IMG/VR virus record: IMGVR_UViG_3300021181_000439
Location: 1 to 47,846 of that record
Source of the DNA: a virus
Direction: 5' to 3' (one strand)
Length of the DNA: 47,846 bases
Positions within the stretch are counted from its first letter, which is position 1. Every line of letters begins with the position of its first letter. Of the stretch, positions 39,950-47,300 are shown one piece after another. The position numbers were made by a program, and so were the translations under genes. The notes below the pieces were generated by a model. That model had not been told where the DNA came from, ran no database searches, and saw only the letters and a list, made by a program, of their open reading frames with translations.

Positions 39950-40371
39950 ACCTCGAACACCAAGTCGTCTCCCTGCACCTCGCCAAGCGGCTGAAGGAGT
40001 TGGGAGTGAAGCAGGGGAGTTATTTCTACTGGCGCGGTGTCACATGGAATACGCCAGAGGCAAAGACCGCCTTCCCTGTCTGGGAATTACGCGCTAAAAA
40101 TTATAGGGAAGAACGAGAAGGCTACCGCACCAAAGACATCGTTGCTGCCTTCACCGTCGCAGAGCTTGGGGAGATGTTACCGCAGCTTCAGTTCGACAAG
40201 AAGCATTGCGTCGTGTGTTCGTACCAGTTCGCGGGAACGAGTGGATACGCTTGTGATATCGTATCTGTACGTGGCGGAGGATATCTCCACCGCGAGATGG
40301 GGCTAACAGAAGCAGACGCCCGAGCCAAAATGCTCGTATATTTACTGGAGAACAAACTCATCAGCGTATGA
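39946..40371 (+). CDS. early operon protein, distant relative of the 6777/12333 family
   Basis: The 141-residue protein shares the family plan: an N-terminal HLAKRLKELGVKQGSYFYW, central FTVAELGEMLPQL, and C-terminal ADARAKMLVYLLENKLI. This copy is longer, with extra strands. Function unknown. ATGA overlaps on both sides place it in a tightly coupled operon. Confidence 0.75.
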   Translation: MNLEHQVVSLHLAKRLKELGVKQGSYFYWRGVTWNTPEAKTAFPVWELRAKNYREEREGYRTKDIVAAFTVAELGEMLPQLQFDKKHCVVCSYQFAGTSGYACDIVSVRGGGYLHREMGLTEADARAKMLVYLLENKLISV

Positions 40372-40634
40372 CCCACATCGAACAAGCAATCAAAGAGGCG
40401 GTGACATACGGCCTCGACGCTGGACCTCACGTCCACGCTCGCTTTCCTGCTGGCCAACATGACATCCGAGAAAGTGAAGTGTTCCTCGACCCCTCTTTCT
40501 GGCAGGCACTCGGTAAGGCGAGGGGGTGGGCACCTGAAACGGAAGAAAAGCAGTGGCTATATTACTGGCACCGCTTCATCGACCACCTTGCGGAAGGGAA
40601 GGATCTCGAGAGCTTTTTCGCCGATCTGATATGA
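40368..40634 (+). CDS. small early protein
   Basis: The 88-residue protein (MTHIEQAIKEAVTYGLDAGP, EVFLDPSFWQALGKARGW, YYWHRFIDHLAEGKDLESFF) is of a type often seen in phages, but without known function. It overlaps its neighbours by 4 bp at each end. Confidence 0.7.
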   Translation: MTHIEQAIKEAVTYGLDAGPHVHARFPAGQHDIRESEVFLDPSFWQALGKARGWAPETEEKQWLYYWHRFIDHLAEGKDLESFFADLI

Positions 40635-40798
40635 AGAAACAAACCTACACCCTCACCGACGCCCAGATCGCCGCGCTCAGAGTTCTGTTCAAAAAGACGG
40701 GCATGAGCAAATCCGAACACATACGACGCGCGCTCGATGCTTACATCCACGGCACCAACCCGAACCGAAACAAGCCGCGTATCAGCCAGAGTCGCTAG
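40631..40798 (+). CDS. ribbon-helix-helix DNA-binding protein
   Basis: The 55-residue protein has the CopG/RHH plan: strand KQTYTLTDAQIAALRVLF, then KKTGMSKSEHIRRALDAYI. It is a likely regulator at the end of the early operon. Its 3' end overlaps the convergent gene by 17 bp. Confidence 0.8.
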   Translation: MKKQTYTLTDAQIAALRVLFKKTGMSKSEHIRRALDAYIHGTNPNRNKPRISQSR

Positions 40799-41324
40799 AC
40801 AGCATTGGCCGTTCCGGCCACGGATCGTCAGTGTGGCGCCCTTCTCGCAGTTTGAAACGCAAGGCCGTCGCGAAGATACATATCTTCCGAAGTTGCTGCT
40901 CATAATGAGCGTACTCCTTCAATACATCTTTGCCGTCCAGCTGCTTCGCATTGCGGTTGCCCGGACCCGGCACCGGATACAGCCGGCTCACTCCCTCAAC
41001 CTCAAACAGACCGTTAAGCGGCGCGTGAACGCCAACATTTCTCTGCGCTGACAGAAGCGTATCGGTTTTGTTTAGAAGCCAATTCAGCTCTTCGAGACCT
41101 TTCTTGTTCCACGCCAGATAGGTGTTGGCTGCCGTACGCAACAGCCTTCGCTGAGTTCGGTCATTATCTAAGCAGTGCCAAATATCGAGCGCAGTCAGAT
41201 AGTGTGACTTCGTGAACAAGCTCGCAAACAGACTCCCAAGTACCTCGTGATACTCATTCCAAGCCATCGCGATTTTTCCTATCGCCAACGCATAAGCATC
41301 TCGGTTCGCATCATCTTTCGACAC
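40782..41324 (-). CDS. helical hypothetical protein
   Basis: The 180-residue protein starts at the GTG preceded by GGGAGG. It is helical throughout (IGKIAMAWNEYHEVLGSLFA, ALDIWHCLDNDRTQRRLLRT). This resembles a family of unknown function in proteobacteria with an AWxxxE start. It lies after the 41373 gene on the same strand. Confidence 0.65.
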   Translation of the reverse strand: MSKDDANRDAYALAIGKIAMAWNEYHEVLGSLFASLFTKSHYLTALDIWHCLDNDRTQRRLLRTAANTYLAWNKKGLEELNWLLNKTDTLLSAQRNVGVHAPLNGLFEVEGVSRLYPVPGPGNRNAKQLDGKDVLKEYAHYEQQLRKICIFATALRFKLREGRHTDDPWPERPMLSSDSG

Positions 41325-41372
41325 CGCATTCCTCCCACATTTCCCCCAGCCCACCGCGAACCTGAGAGAGCC

Positions 41373-42104
41373 CTACCCGATCGCGGCCGCCACGAAGTCG
41401 CTGTAGCCTACCGTTCCGGACGCCAGCCGGTTATATCTCGCCAGCGTCTCCGCGTCCTCATATGTTGTGCCGGCAGCCACCTTCTCTCTCATCAAAAGCA
41501 CAGCCTGCCTCAGCTTCGGAGACAGTTCTTCCAGGGTATTTACACCGGCGATCAGGCGGTTTTCGCGTTTCAAACCCGCGTGGACATCTCGACCGTAGAA
41601 GCCAAAGTCAGGGACAACGACCTGTCCTTTGAAATGCGACATGAGGAGGAGACCGAGAACGAGTGCATCAAACTCGCCCAGCTCGGCTCGATCGAACCTC
41701 GCTAAATTGACCGAGTTAGGATTGAAGGTGAAATTGGGCGGACTGCACAGCACGCACTTGAGGACCGGTGACATCAGGATATCGCCGATCATGCCCTCGA
41801 CTTCCTCGTCGCCCCGCACCTCGTCGAATCTCTCCGCTTTCAATAAGGCCTTCAGCAGCGCCCGCTTGCCGTTGCGCACCGTCAGCGTGTTCTCGCCCTG
41901 CGGCGATATCGTGTACAAAACGTCGGCGATCTCCCGCGCCTTTTTGTAATCCAGATCCTTCAGCGGATTGAAAGAGTGCTTGTGCGGATCAAATAGCCGC
42001 GGCCGGCGCCAGCTTGGTATTTCCGGCACCTCATCGTTTATGAAAAGAAAGCCGCCCTTCGGTAGCTCGATCTCCTTTGTGAATCCGACGTAGAGTTTAT
42101 TCAT
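41373..42104 (-). CDS. coupling-ATPase-like protein apparently lacking Walker A
   Basis: The 243-residue protein resembles the TraD/VirD4/HerA ATPase core without a GxGK[ST] loop. RLFDPHKHSFNPLKDLDYKK parallels the DPSEPFAFNPLD segment of the 2236 protein, and QGENTLTVRNGKRALLKALL parallels its following helix. GQVVVPDFGFYG stands at the Walker B strand with D but no following E. RENRLIAGVNTLEELSPKL parallels the sensor strand. It may be an inactive partner or a recognition subunit. The assignment is by pattern, not search. Confidence 0.5.
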   Translation of the reverse strand: MNKLYVGFTKEIELPKGGFLFINDEVPEIPSWRRPRLFDPHKHSFNPLKDLDYKKAREIADVLYTISPQGENTLTVRNGKRALLKALLKAERFDEVRGDEEVEGMIGDILMSPVLKCVLCSPPNFTFNPNSVNLARFDRAELGEFDALVLGLLLMSHFKGQVVVPDFGFYGRDVHAGLKRENRLIAGVNTLEELSPKLRQAVLLMREKVAAGTTYEDAETLARYNRLASGTVGYSDFVAAAIG

Positions 42105-42298
42105 GGGCGACTGGCGCGACGGATAGAGCCTCGTGCCGTTGGCAAGGGATGCCCGCAGGCCAATCGCCGCTAAAGAGAACTGCCTACGATAATTCTAGCG
42201 TATTTTCTCTTGCTCTCTGGAATGGGGCTGGGGGAACGGTAATCAGTTGTCTTTCCGCGCGGCTCAACCTACCATTCTGGTCAGCAGGCGGTCTTTAG

Positions 42299-43096
42299 AT
42301 GGTCGAAAAACCTCCCTTCCTTGAAGATGGCTCTCAGTTTGGCGTCTCTCGCACGGCCTTCCGGCGTATGCGGAAGGACGAGAAGCGTGAGCTTATGGTG
42401 GCTTGGTTTCACCAGAATTACGAAGACCCCGCACAAAGGACTTCCTTCGTCTCAGCCGAGGGTGGCTATCTCTGGAATCATGGCGGTCCGCATGACGCGA
42501 GAGAACAGCTCGTCGATATGTTTGGCAATCTTGCGTCCGAAAAGCTGATTGAGGAAGTCGCCGAAGAGGTAGAAGCCGAAGGAATCACCGAATGGGCGCC
42601 TACCCATGACGACTACGACGACGAGGAGTTCCTAGGAGACAGTCCTTCATTGGACGCCTTCAGCGATCAGCCGACCGAGCAATACGGATCGGCGCTCGAC
42701 TTTGAAACGCGAGAGCGCGTCCGAGGAGTGCTGCAAGAACTGCTGGCGAAGCTAGATGAACCGAGAGCGGTTGGCATCGGCCACAACAATCCGCCGGAAG
42801 AGATTGACATTGAGGCGGTTGCAGCGCTGCGCAACGACGTGTTGGCGCTTCATGCCGAGTTTGGCAGATCGAAACCATCAATCTCTATCGTGAAGAAGCT
42901 TGCGCGTGCGCTCGGAAAAGCAGCGTTCGCTTCAATTAAGTGGGTTGGTGGGAAGATTGACCTTGCGATCAACACGGCGATTACGACCGGCATTCCCGCA
43001 GCCGGAGTTGTCATCGGTGCTACATACAATGATCAAATTCACAAAGCGCTGGACGCTGTGAAGATTTGGCTAGAGATCGTCGCCCAAAAGTTCTGA
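42299..43096 (+). CDS. IGHNNPPE-motif protein
   Basis: The 265-residue protein has an N-terminal part (REQLVDMFGNLASEKLIEEV), a disordered acidic middle, the motif VGIGHNNPPEEI (about 156-167) and a C-terminal amphipathic/hydrophobic region (LAINTAITTGIPAAGVVIGA). The GHNNPPE motif is frequent in alphaproteobacterial proteins of unknown function. Start uncertain; no ribosome-binding site is visible. The 42105-42298 stretch upstream holds no gene. Confidence 0.7.
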   Translation: MVEKPPFLEDGSQFGVSRTAFRRMRKDEKRELMVAWFHQNYEDPAQRTSFVSAEGGYLWNHGGPHDAREQLVDMFGNLASEKLIEEVAEEVEAEGITEWAPTHDDYDDEEFLGDSPSLDAFSDQPTEQYGSALDFETRERVRGVLQELLAKLDEPRAVGIGHNNPPEEIDIEAVAALRNDVLALHAEFGRSKPSISIVKKLARALGKAAFASIKWVGGKIDLAINTAITTGIPAAGVVIGATYNDQIHKALDAVKIWLEIVAQKF

Positions 43097-43113
43097 TCCT
43101 TTGTCCACACCCT

Positions 43114-43123
43114 GCTTGCAAGC
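43114..43123. promoter_or_regulatory. palindromic operator candidate GCTTGCAAGC
   Basis: A 10-bp perfect palindrome lies just upstream of the promoter at 43130. A related palindrome (CCTTGCTTGCAAGG, 43296-43309) lies after the gene; both share TGCTTGCAAG. Confidence 0.45.
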
Positions 43124-43129
43124 GTGTGA

Positions 43130-43135
43130 TATAGT
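43130..43135 (+). promoter_or_regulatory. extended -10 (TGA-TATAGT), leaderless
   Basis: The hexamer ends 6 nt before the ATG at 43142. Confidence 0.7.
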
Positions 43136-43141
43136 GTCCGC

Positions 43142-43285
43142 ATGACGCTCACTGTTACAGAGTTCGCCCGTAAAGGCGGCATCGCGCGCGCAAAAAAACT
43201 CTCCAAGAAACGCCGGAAAGAAATCGCCACGGCCGCCTCAATGGCCGCACTTGACAAGCGACGCAGAACAATTCCGACTGACTAA
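43142..43285 (+). CDS. small basic regulator-like protein
   Basis: The 47-residue protein (FARKGGIARAKKLSKKRRKE, then IATAASMAALDKRRR) matches a known family of tiny basic phage and plasmid proteins with the GGxARAxxLSxxxRxEIA plan. It is probably DNA-binding. Palindromes on both sides could be its operators. Confidence 0.75.
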   Translation: MTLTVTEFARKGGIARAKKLSKKRRKEIATAASMAALDKRRRTIPTD

Positions 43286-43295
43286 ATGTGGATAA

Positions 43296-43309
43296 CCTTG
43301 CTTGCAAGG
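43296..43309. promoter_or_regulatory. second palindromic operator candidate CCTTGCTTGCAAGG
   Basis: It lies 10 bp after the small regulator gene and before the next candidate promoter, GACAAT (43324-43329). Confidence 0.4.
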
Positions 43310-43337
43310 TGCCCCGTGTGTGAGACAATGACCGCAG

Positions 43338-43454
43338 ATGGAACGAAGCGGTGCGCCGGATCGGGTGGCGCTCAATACGAACCGTGTACGCTCTGCGCAG
43401 CCGAAAGGCGACATCGTACTAGAAGCGAGCCGCTTCAATCCGTCTGATCTCTGA
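43338..43454 (+). CDS. possible 38-residue gene
   Basis: The frame MERSGAPDRVALNTNRVRSA to RFNPSDL starts 8 nt after GACAAT, an imperfect version of the leaderless -10. No Shine-Dalgarno. Codon use is plausible, but the peptide is unrecognised. Confidence 0.35.
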   Translation: MERSGAPDRVALNTNRVRSAQPKGDIVLEASRFNPSDL

Positions 43455-43513
43455 CAACGTGGTGAGTGGACTGCTGGACGACGTAAATGCTGTTCTTGTG
43501 GAGGTTTCAACCT

Positions 43514-43561
43514 ATGAAGCAAGATACTTCAGCGTCCAGCCGCCCACTCATCACCTCATAA
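43514..43561 (+). CDS. possible 15-residue leader peptide
   Basis: The frame MKQDTSASSRPLITS has a strong GGAGG at 43500-43504. A hairpin downstream (43601-43611 with 43623-43633) lies before the gene at 43657, which would suit an attenuation-type control. Apart from this and the 43338 frame, 43286-43656 holds nothing else I can support. Confidence 0.3.
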   Translation: MKQDTSASSRPLITS

Positions 43562-43656
43562 GCCAGACACGACATTACCAGTTACAAGCACGAACCTTCC
43601 AGCAGCAGCCGTTACATTCGTGCGGCGGCTGCTAGAGGGAATTAATCAACTCACTT

Positions 43657-43842
43657 ATGGAAACAGTTCCTGGATACATCTCTGAGTGTTGCGGCGCTCC
43701 GATTGAGCAGCAAGCCATTCACGACCGACACGGCGTCGAGATTCCGGGTTGCAGCCGATTCTGCACGAAATGCTGGCGCGGCGTTTATTCGATGAAGCCG
43801 AAGGAAAACGGCGGCTACATTAATCTCGGCGGCGACGAATGA
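43657..43842 (+). CDS. small zinc-binding protein
   Basis: The 61-residue protein has two Cys pairs (ECCGAPIEQ near residue 10, then CTKCWRGVYSMKP near residue 36) in a zinc-ribbon layout. Such proteins are common in phage early operons and lack a defined function. Confidence 0.7.
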   Translation: METVPGYISECCGAPIEQQAIHDRHGVEIPGCSRFCTKCWRGVYSMKPKENGGYINLGGDE

Positions 43843-43843
43843 T

Positions 43844-44092
43844 ATGGAATTCCACCTCTACCACGACAGCATCGAAATAGCCGGGCCGGCGATCTACGCC
43901 CACGACCTCAAAGCCTACGCGGCCGACAGCAAACGCAGCCTCGCAGACCGCATCACCCGCAGACGCACCGCGACCCGCTCCAGCATCAAAACGCACTGGA
44001 ACAACATCATGGGCCGCACGACGCTGCCCAACTCCGCAGTCTCAATGGCCTTCTTAGCAGCCTTACTCGCCTCACACTCACTCTATGCCTGA
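43844..44092 (+). CDS. small early protein
   Basis: The 82-residue protein starts 1 nt after the previous stop. It has a strand-rich N-terminus (MEFHLYHDSIEIAGPAIYAH) and a basic middle (RSLADRITRRRTATRSSIKT). Not recognised. It overlaps the next gene by 8 bp. Confidence 0.6.
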   Translation: MEFHLYHDSIEIAGPAIYAHDLKAYAADSKRSLADRITRRRTATRSSIKTHWNNIMGRTTLPNSAVSMAFLAALLASHSLYA

Positions 44093-44255
44093 AAACACAA
44101 GCCCCATCCAACTCAAAGAAGAGGGCGTCAAGATCATCTACCGCAACGGCCAGCCGATCGCCTGCTACAAGCAGAACGGCACCCTCAAAATGTACAAGCT
44201 GGTCGAAGTCTCGTACGCCGATATCTCGGAGATTTACGAGCCGCAAACGTCATGA
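44085..44255 (+). CDS. 56-residue early protein
   Basis: The frame (MPENTSPIQLKEEGVKIIYR, NGQPIACYKQNGTLKMYKLV) is beta-rich with a repeated turn and overlaps both neighbours. Coupling and composition support a real gene; function unknown. Confidence 0.6.
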   Translation: MPENTSPIQLKEEGVKIIYRNGQPIACYKQNGTLKMYKLVEVSYADISEIYEPQTS

Positions 44256-44314
44256 GCCGCGACTGGCAGGAAGAACTCGACCTCGAAAACCAATTAGCAA
44301 ACGAAGGAGAATAA
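44252..44314 (+). CDS. 20-residue mini-protein
   Basis: The frame MSRDWQEELDLENQLANEGE starts at an ATGA overlap and ends 15 nt before the nuclease gene. It may serve to pass ribosomes to the next gene. Confidence 0.45.
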   Translation: MSRDWQEELDLENQLANEGE

Positions 44315-44329
44315 TCACCAACCAAAAGT

Positions 44330-45262
44330 ATGAAAAAAATAATCCGAAATGCCGATGAAAAGCGCGGCATTTACCAGATCACCGTAAGCGACGAACGTTG
44401 GTATCTCAAGCCAGGCCGAGACCCGCAATCCGACCTTCCCACTTACACCCCTGTCCCGTCCGTCACTTGGATAGCCGGATACTGGCCCAAGGGCATCGGC
44501 TTCTACAAATGGCTCGCAGATCGAGGCTGGGATGAGGCCGAGGCCGCTAAACAGGCGGCCGGCGACAAGGGCTCCCGCGTCCACCTCGCGATCGAGAAGA
44601 TCCTCAAAGGCGAGGAATTCCGCATCGACACCAAAGTGGAGGATAAGGGCCGCAGCACTGAACACGACACGGCCTTTTCCGAGCTTTCCTACGAGGAGCT
44701 TCTCTGCGTCAAATCGTTCATCGACTGGCGTAACGAGGTAAAGCCAGAAGTCATCGCCACCGAGACAACGGTATTCTCGGACATTCACGGCTACGCCGGC
44801 ACCGTTGACCTTGTGTGCCGCATCGACGGCATTCCCTACGTCATCGACTTCAAGACCTCGAAGCAGGTTTGGAAGGAATACGAGCTACAGATCAGTGCCT
44901 ATCGGGTGGCCCTCGAAAACGGAGAGAATCCGCTCTACGAGAAGAACCCGAACGGCACCGAGACTGACAAGCTGGTAAACGTCTCCGGTCTCAAGACCGC
45001 CATTCTGCAAGTCGGCTACGAGCGCAACAAGGCCGGCTACAAATTCACCGAAATCGACAACGCCTTCCCGCTCTTCAAGGTCGCCCAGCAGATTTGGAAA
45101 GCCGAGATCGGCGACAACACGCCCGGCTTCACCAAGCGCGACTTCCCCATCGTCCTCTCTCCGGCGAAACTGGCGCCCAAGGTCGATGAGACGCCGAAAA
45201 CCACACCTGCGCCGGAGAGGGGAACGAAATCCACTAAGTCTAAAAGTCAATCTAAGTCATAA
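44330..45262 (+). CDS. RecB/Cas4-like PD-(D/E)XK exonuclease
   Basis: The 310-residue protein has the RecB-type nuclease motifs. These are an H in GDKGSRVHLAIEKILKG (about 78-94), then GYAGTVDLVCRIDGIPYVID (catalytic D), FKTSK (K of D/E-x-K) and ELQISAYRVALE (QxxxY-type motif). A disordered Lys/Ser-rich tail follows. The next gene is SSB-like, so this pair is likely a recombination or DNA-end-processing module. Confidence 0.9.
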   Translation: MKKIIRNADEKRGIYQITVSDERWYLKPGRDPQSDLPTYTPVPSVTWIAGYWPKGIGFYKWLADRGWDEAEAAKQAAGDKGSRVHLAIEKILKGEEFRIDTKVEDKGRSTEHDTAFSELSYEELLCVKSFIDWRNEVKPEVIATETTVFSDIHGYAGTVDLVCRIDGIPYVIDFKTSKQVWKEYELQISAYRVALENGENPLYEKNPNGTETDKLVNVSGLKTAILQVGYERNKAGYKFTEIDNAFPLFKVAQQIWKAEIGDNTPGFTKRDFPIVLSPAKLAPKVDETPKTTPAPERGTKSTKSKSQSKS

Positions 45263-45280
45263 ACTAGTCAAAAATCATCT

Positions 45281-45991
45281 ATGTCCAAAACTGAAACGAG
45301 CAGCAGCAACAAGCAATACCTCTCAATCGTTCAAGGCTCCCTCCGCCAGAGCGTCCCCGAAGGCACGCCTGAGGCGGTACGGCGCGAATGGGAAGCGGGA
45401 GGAGATAAGGGCGTCAAGCACGAGATCGTCTTCAAGGCCATCACTGGCATCATCACCGATGTCAATTTCTACGACGGCGAGAGCAACGGCCGCAAGTTCA
45501 CCAATCTAAACATCGTCCTAGACGAGAACGAAAGCGGCAAGAAGCCCGTCATCTCCGTCGGCGTCGGCACCCGGTACGCCTCAGACATCCTCAAAAAGCT
45601 TCCCAACGTCAACTTCAACGAGGAAGTCCGTATCCGTCCCTATGCATTCACGCCGGATGGAGAAGACAAGACTGTCACGGGCGTTGAGATCACGCAGAAA
45701 GACCGATCAGGCGAGTTTACCCGCAAGGTCGATAGCTTCTTCCATGCCAAGGCTGGCGACGGGAAGACGATCATCAAGAACGGCTTTCCGAAGCCGGAGG
45801 GAGACACGCGCGACTACACATCCGACGACTGGAATGTCTTTTACGTCCAGGTCCGCCGGTTCCTCGTGAACTACACCAAGGAGCATATCTGCACGCGGTT
45901 TGAGAAAGGCCAGCAGAGCGAGAAGGAAGCCGGAGCATCCGGCATCGAGTATCCAAAAGATGAAGTTACGCCCGACGATATTCCCTTCTAG
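45281..45991 (+). CDS. single-strand DNA-binding protein candidate with SSB-type tail
   Basis: The 236-residue protein has an OB-like core (HEIVFKAITGIITDVNFYDG, NLNIVLDE, VEITQKDRSGEF). It ends DEVTPDDIPF, the acidic tip that SSB proteins use to recruit partners. This tail and the position after an exonuclease support an SSB-like role. The core lacks a clear classical SSB signature, so it may be a phage-specific OB protein. Confidence 0.7.
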   Translation: MSKTETSSSNKQYLSIVQGSLRQSVPEGTPEAVRREWEAGGDKGVKHEIVFKAITGIITDVNFYDGESNGRKFTNLNIVLDENESGKKPVISVGVGTRYASDILKKLPNVNFNEEVRIRPYAFTPDGEDKTVTGVEITQKDRSGEFTRKVDSFFHAKAGDGKTIIKNGFPKPEGDTRDYTSDDWNVFYVQVRRFLVNYTKEHICTRFEKGQQSEKEAGASGIEYPKDEVTPDDIPF

Positions 45992-45994
45992 CGT

Positions 45995-46462
45995 ATGGGC
46001 TTACTCAATTACACGACGAGGATTGACCCCGACAAAACGGCCGCCGAAATTGCGAAATGCCTCTCCTTGCATGGCGCATCAGCAATCCTCACAGATTATG
46101 AAGAGGGAGTTCTTGCTGCGATTTCCTTTCAGGTCACGATTGGCGAACGAAAGATCGGCTTCCGACTGCCTTGCGATTGGCGTCCGGTTTTGGAGATCAT
46201 CACGAAAGGCAAGAAACGACCGCCAGAGTGGCAAGAAGCTCGGCGAGCGCACTTCGATAGCGAGTGGCGCGCACAGGCGGTTCGCACCGCCTGGCGCATC
46301 GTGAAAGACTGGGTAGAGGCGCAAATGGCTTTGGTCGAAACCCAGATGGCCACGACGCAGGAAGTCTTTCTTCCCTACGCGGTGATGCGCGATGGCCGCA
46401 CGCTCTCGCAACACGTTGAAACTGACCCGTCATTACTCTTGGGCGACGGCCAAAATCTATGA
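45995..46462 (+). CDS. conserved phage protein of unknown function
   Basis: The 155-residue protein resembles a family recurring in phage replication or recombination clusters: LLNYTTRIDPDKTAAEIAKC, ISFQVTIGERKIGFRLPCDW, RTAWRIVKDWVEAQMALVET and EVFLPYAV. The VAWRIIKDWVEAQ helix is diagnostic of it. Function unknown. It starts 3 nt after the previous stop (TAG-CGT-ATG). Confidence 0.82.
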   Translation: MGLLNYTTRIDPDKTAAEIAKCLSLHGASAILTDYEEGVLAAISFQVTIGERKIGFRLPCDWRPVLEIITKGKKRPPEWQEARRAHFDSEWRAQAVRTAWRIVKDWVEAQMALVETQMATTQEVFLPYAVMRDGRTLSQHVETDPSLLLGDGQNL

Positions 46463-46725
46463 CCACCCAACTCGAACTCAGCTTCACCGAAACCTTCGCC
46501 GCCATGTCCCTACACGCGAGGCAGCGCGACGCGGTGAAGGGCTACCTGATGAAGCATGGCGTGATCGACCGCGACTTCGCCCACAACATCGGCCTGCCTC
46601 AGTGCGGCAAGATCAAAAATCTCGGAGCAAGAATCCTCGATCTCAGGAAAGAGGGGATGCACATCGAGACCGACCGCAAGACCGATCCGGCGAATTGTCA
46701 TTACAGGTTAATTGCCAGCGTATGA
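46459..46725 (+). CDS. small winged-helix DNA-binding protein
   Basis: The 88-residue protein (MSLHARQRDAVKGYLMKHGV, FAHNIGLPQCGKIKNLGARI, LDLRKEGMHIETDRK) shows the helix-turn-helix plan of small phage wHTH proteins with the LGARILDLRKEG segment. ATGA overlaps on both sides. Confidence 0.78.
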   Translation: MTTQLELSFTETFAAMSLHARQRDAVKGYLMKHGVIDRDFAHNIGLPQCGKIKNLGARILDLRKEGMHIETDRKTDPANCHYRLIASV

Positions 46726-46877
46726 AAGACCAACTGCTCAGATACATCGAGTATCTACGGGAGCTGGCAACGCACGATCGCCCGCTTGCTGCTGATGCTC
46801 CTACCAATACGTTCGATGCGGGCTGGAACTGCGCGCTCGACTACATGCAAGCGGAGATCGAGAAGCTTACAAACTAA
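46722..46877 (+). CDS. small helical early protein
   Basis: The 51-residue frame (MKDQLLRYIEYLRELATHDR, AGWNCALDYMQAEIEKLTN) resembles tiny phage proteins with a C-terminal GWNxALDxxxxEI helix. It overlaps the previous stop by 4 bp. Confidence 0.65.
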   Translation: MKDQLLRYIEYLRELATHDRPLAADAPTNTFDAGWNCALDYMQAEIEKLTN

Positions 46878-46910
46878 CGACGCGCAATCTGTGTTTTGCG
46901 AAGTAAAAAT

Positions 46911-47300
46911 ATGAACGAAACAACAATCTATCAACTGCAACAAATAAACGACACTCTGCACGGCGTTATCGGCCGAGTGAGTATGCACACCTCGGAGCAT
47001 CCTCGCCTCAAAGAAGCTCATCAGATGGCGATTCGAGCAGCCAACAAGGTAGACCACCTGATCGAGACAATGGATGGCTGCTCGGAAGACGAGGCACCAC
47101 ATGAGGAAGTAGAACCGGCGAAAGACCCGCTCTTCGATGAAGCGCTCGCCGCCGTCCGCACCGAAGGCCGAGCCAGCACATCGCTTCTCCAGCGCAAGCT
47201 TAACATCGGCTACGTCAAGTCATCGATCCTGATGGATCAGCTCGAAGCACACGGAATTATCGGTCCTAAGGACGGCGCGAAGCCGCGCAAGGTGTTATGA
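46911..47300 (+). CDS. stand-alone FtsK-gamma-domain protein
   Basis: The 129-residue protein has an N-terminal helical region (TIYQLQQINDTLHGVIGRVS, LKEAHQMAIRAANKVDHLIE). The C-terminal domain from about 70 matches the DNA-reading gamma domain of FtsK: DPLFDEALAAVRTEGRASTS, then LLQRKLNIGYVKSSILMDQL and EAHGIIGPKDGAKPRKVL. The FtsK motor is absent. It may bind the host's KOPS-type sites or act as a regulator. TTTGCGAA lies just upstream (46895-46902). Confidence 0.85.
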   Translation: MNETTIYQLQQINDTLHGVIGRVSMHTSEHPRLKEAHQMAIRAANKVDHLIETMDGCSEDEAPHEEVEPAKDPLFDEALAAVRTEGRASTSLLQRKLNIGYVKSSILMDQLEAHGIIGPKDGAKPRKVL

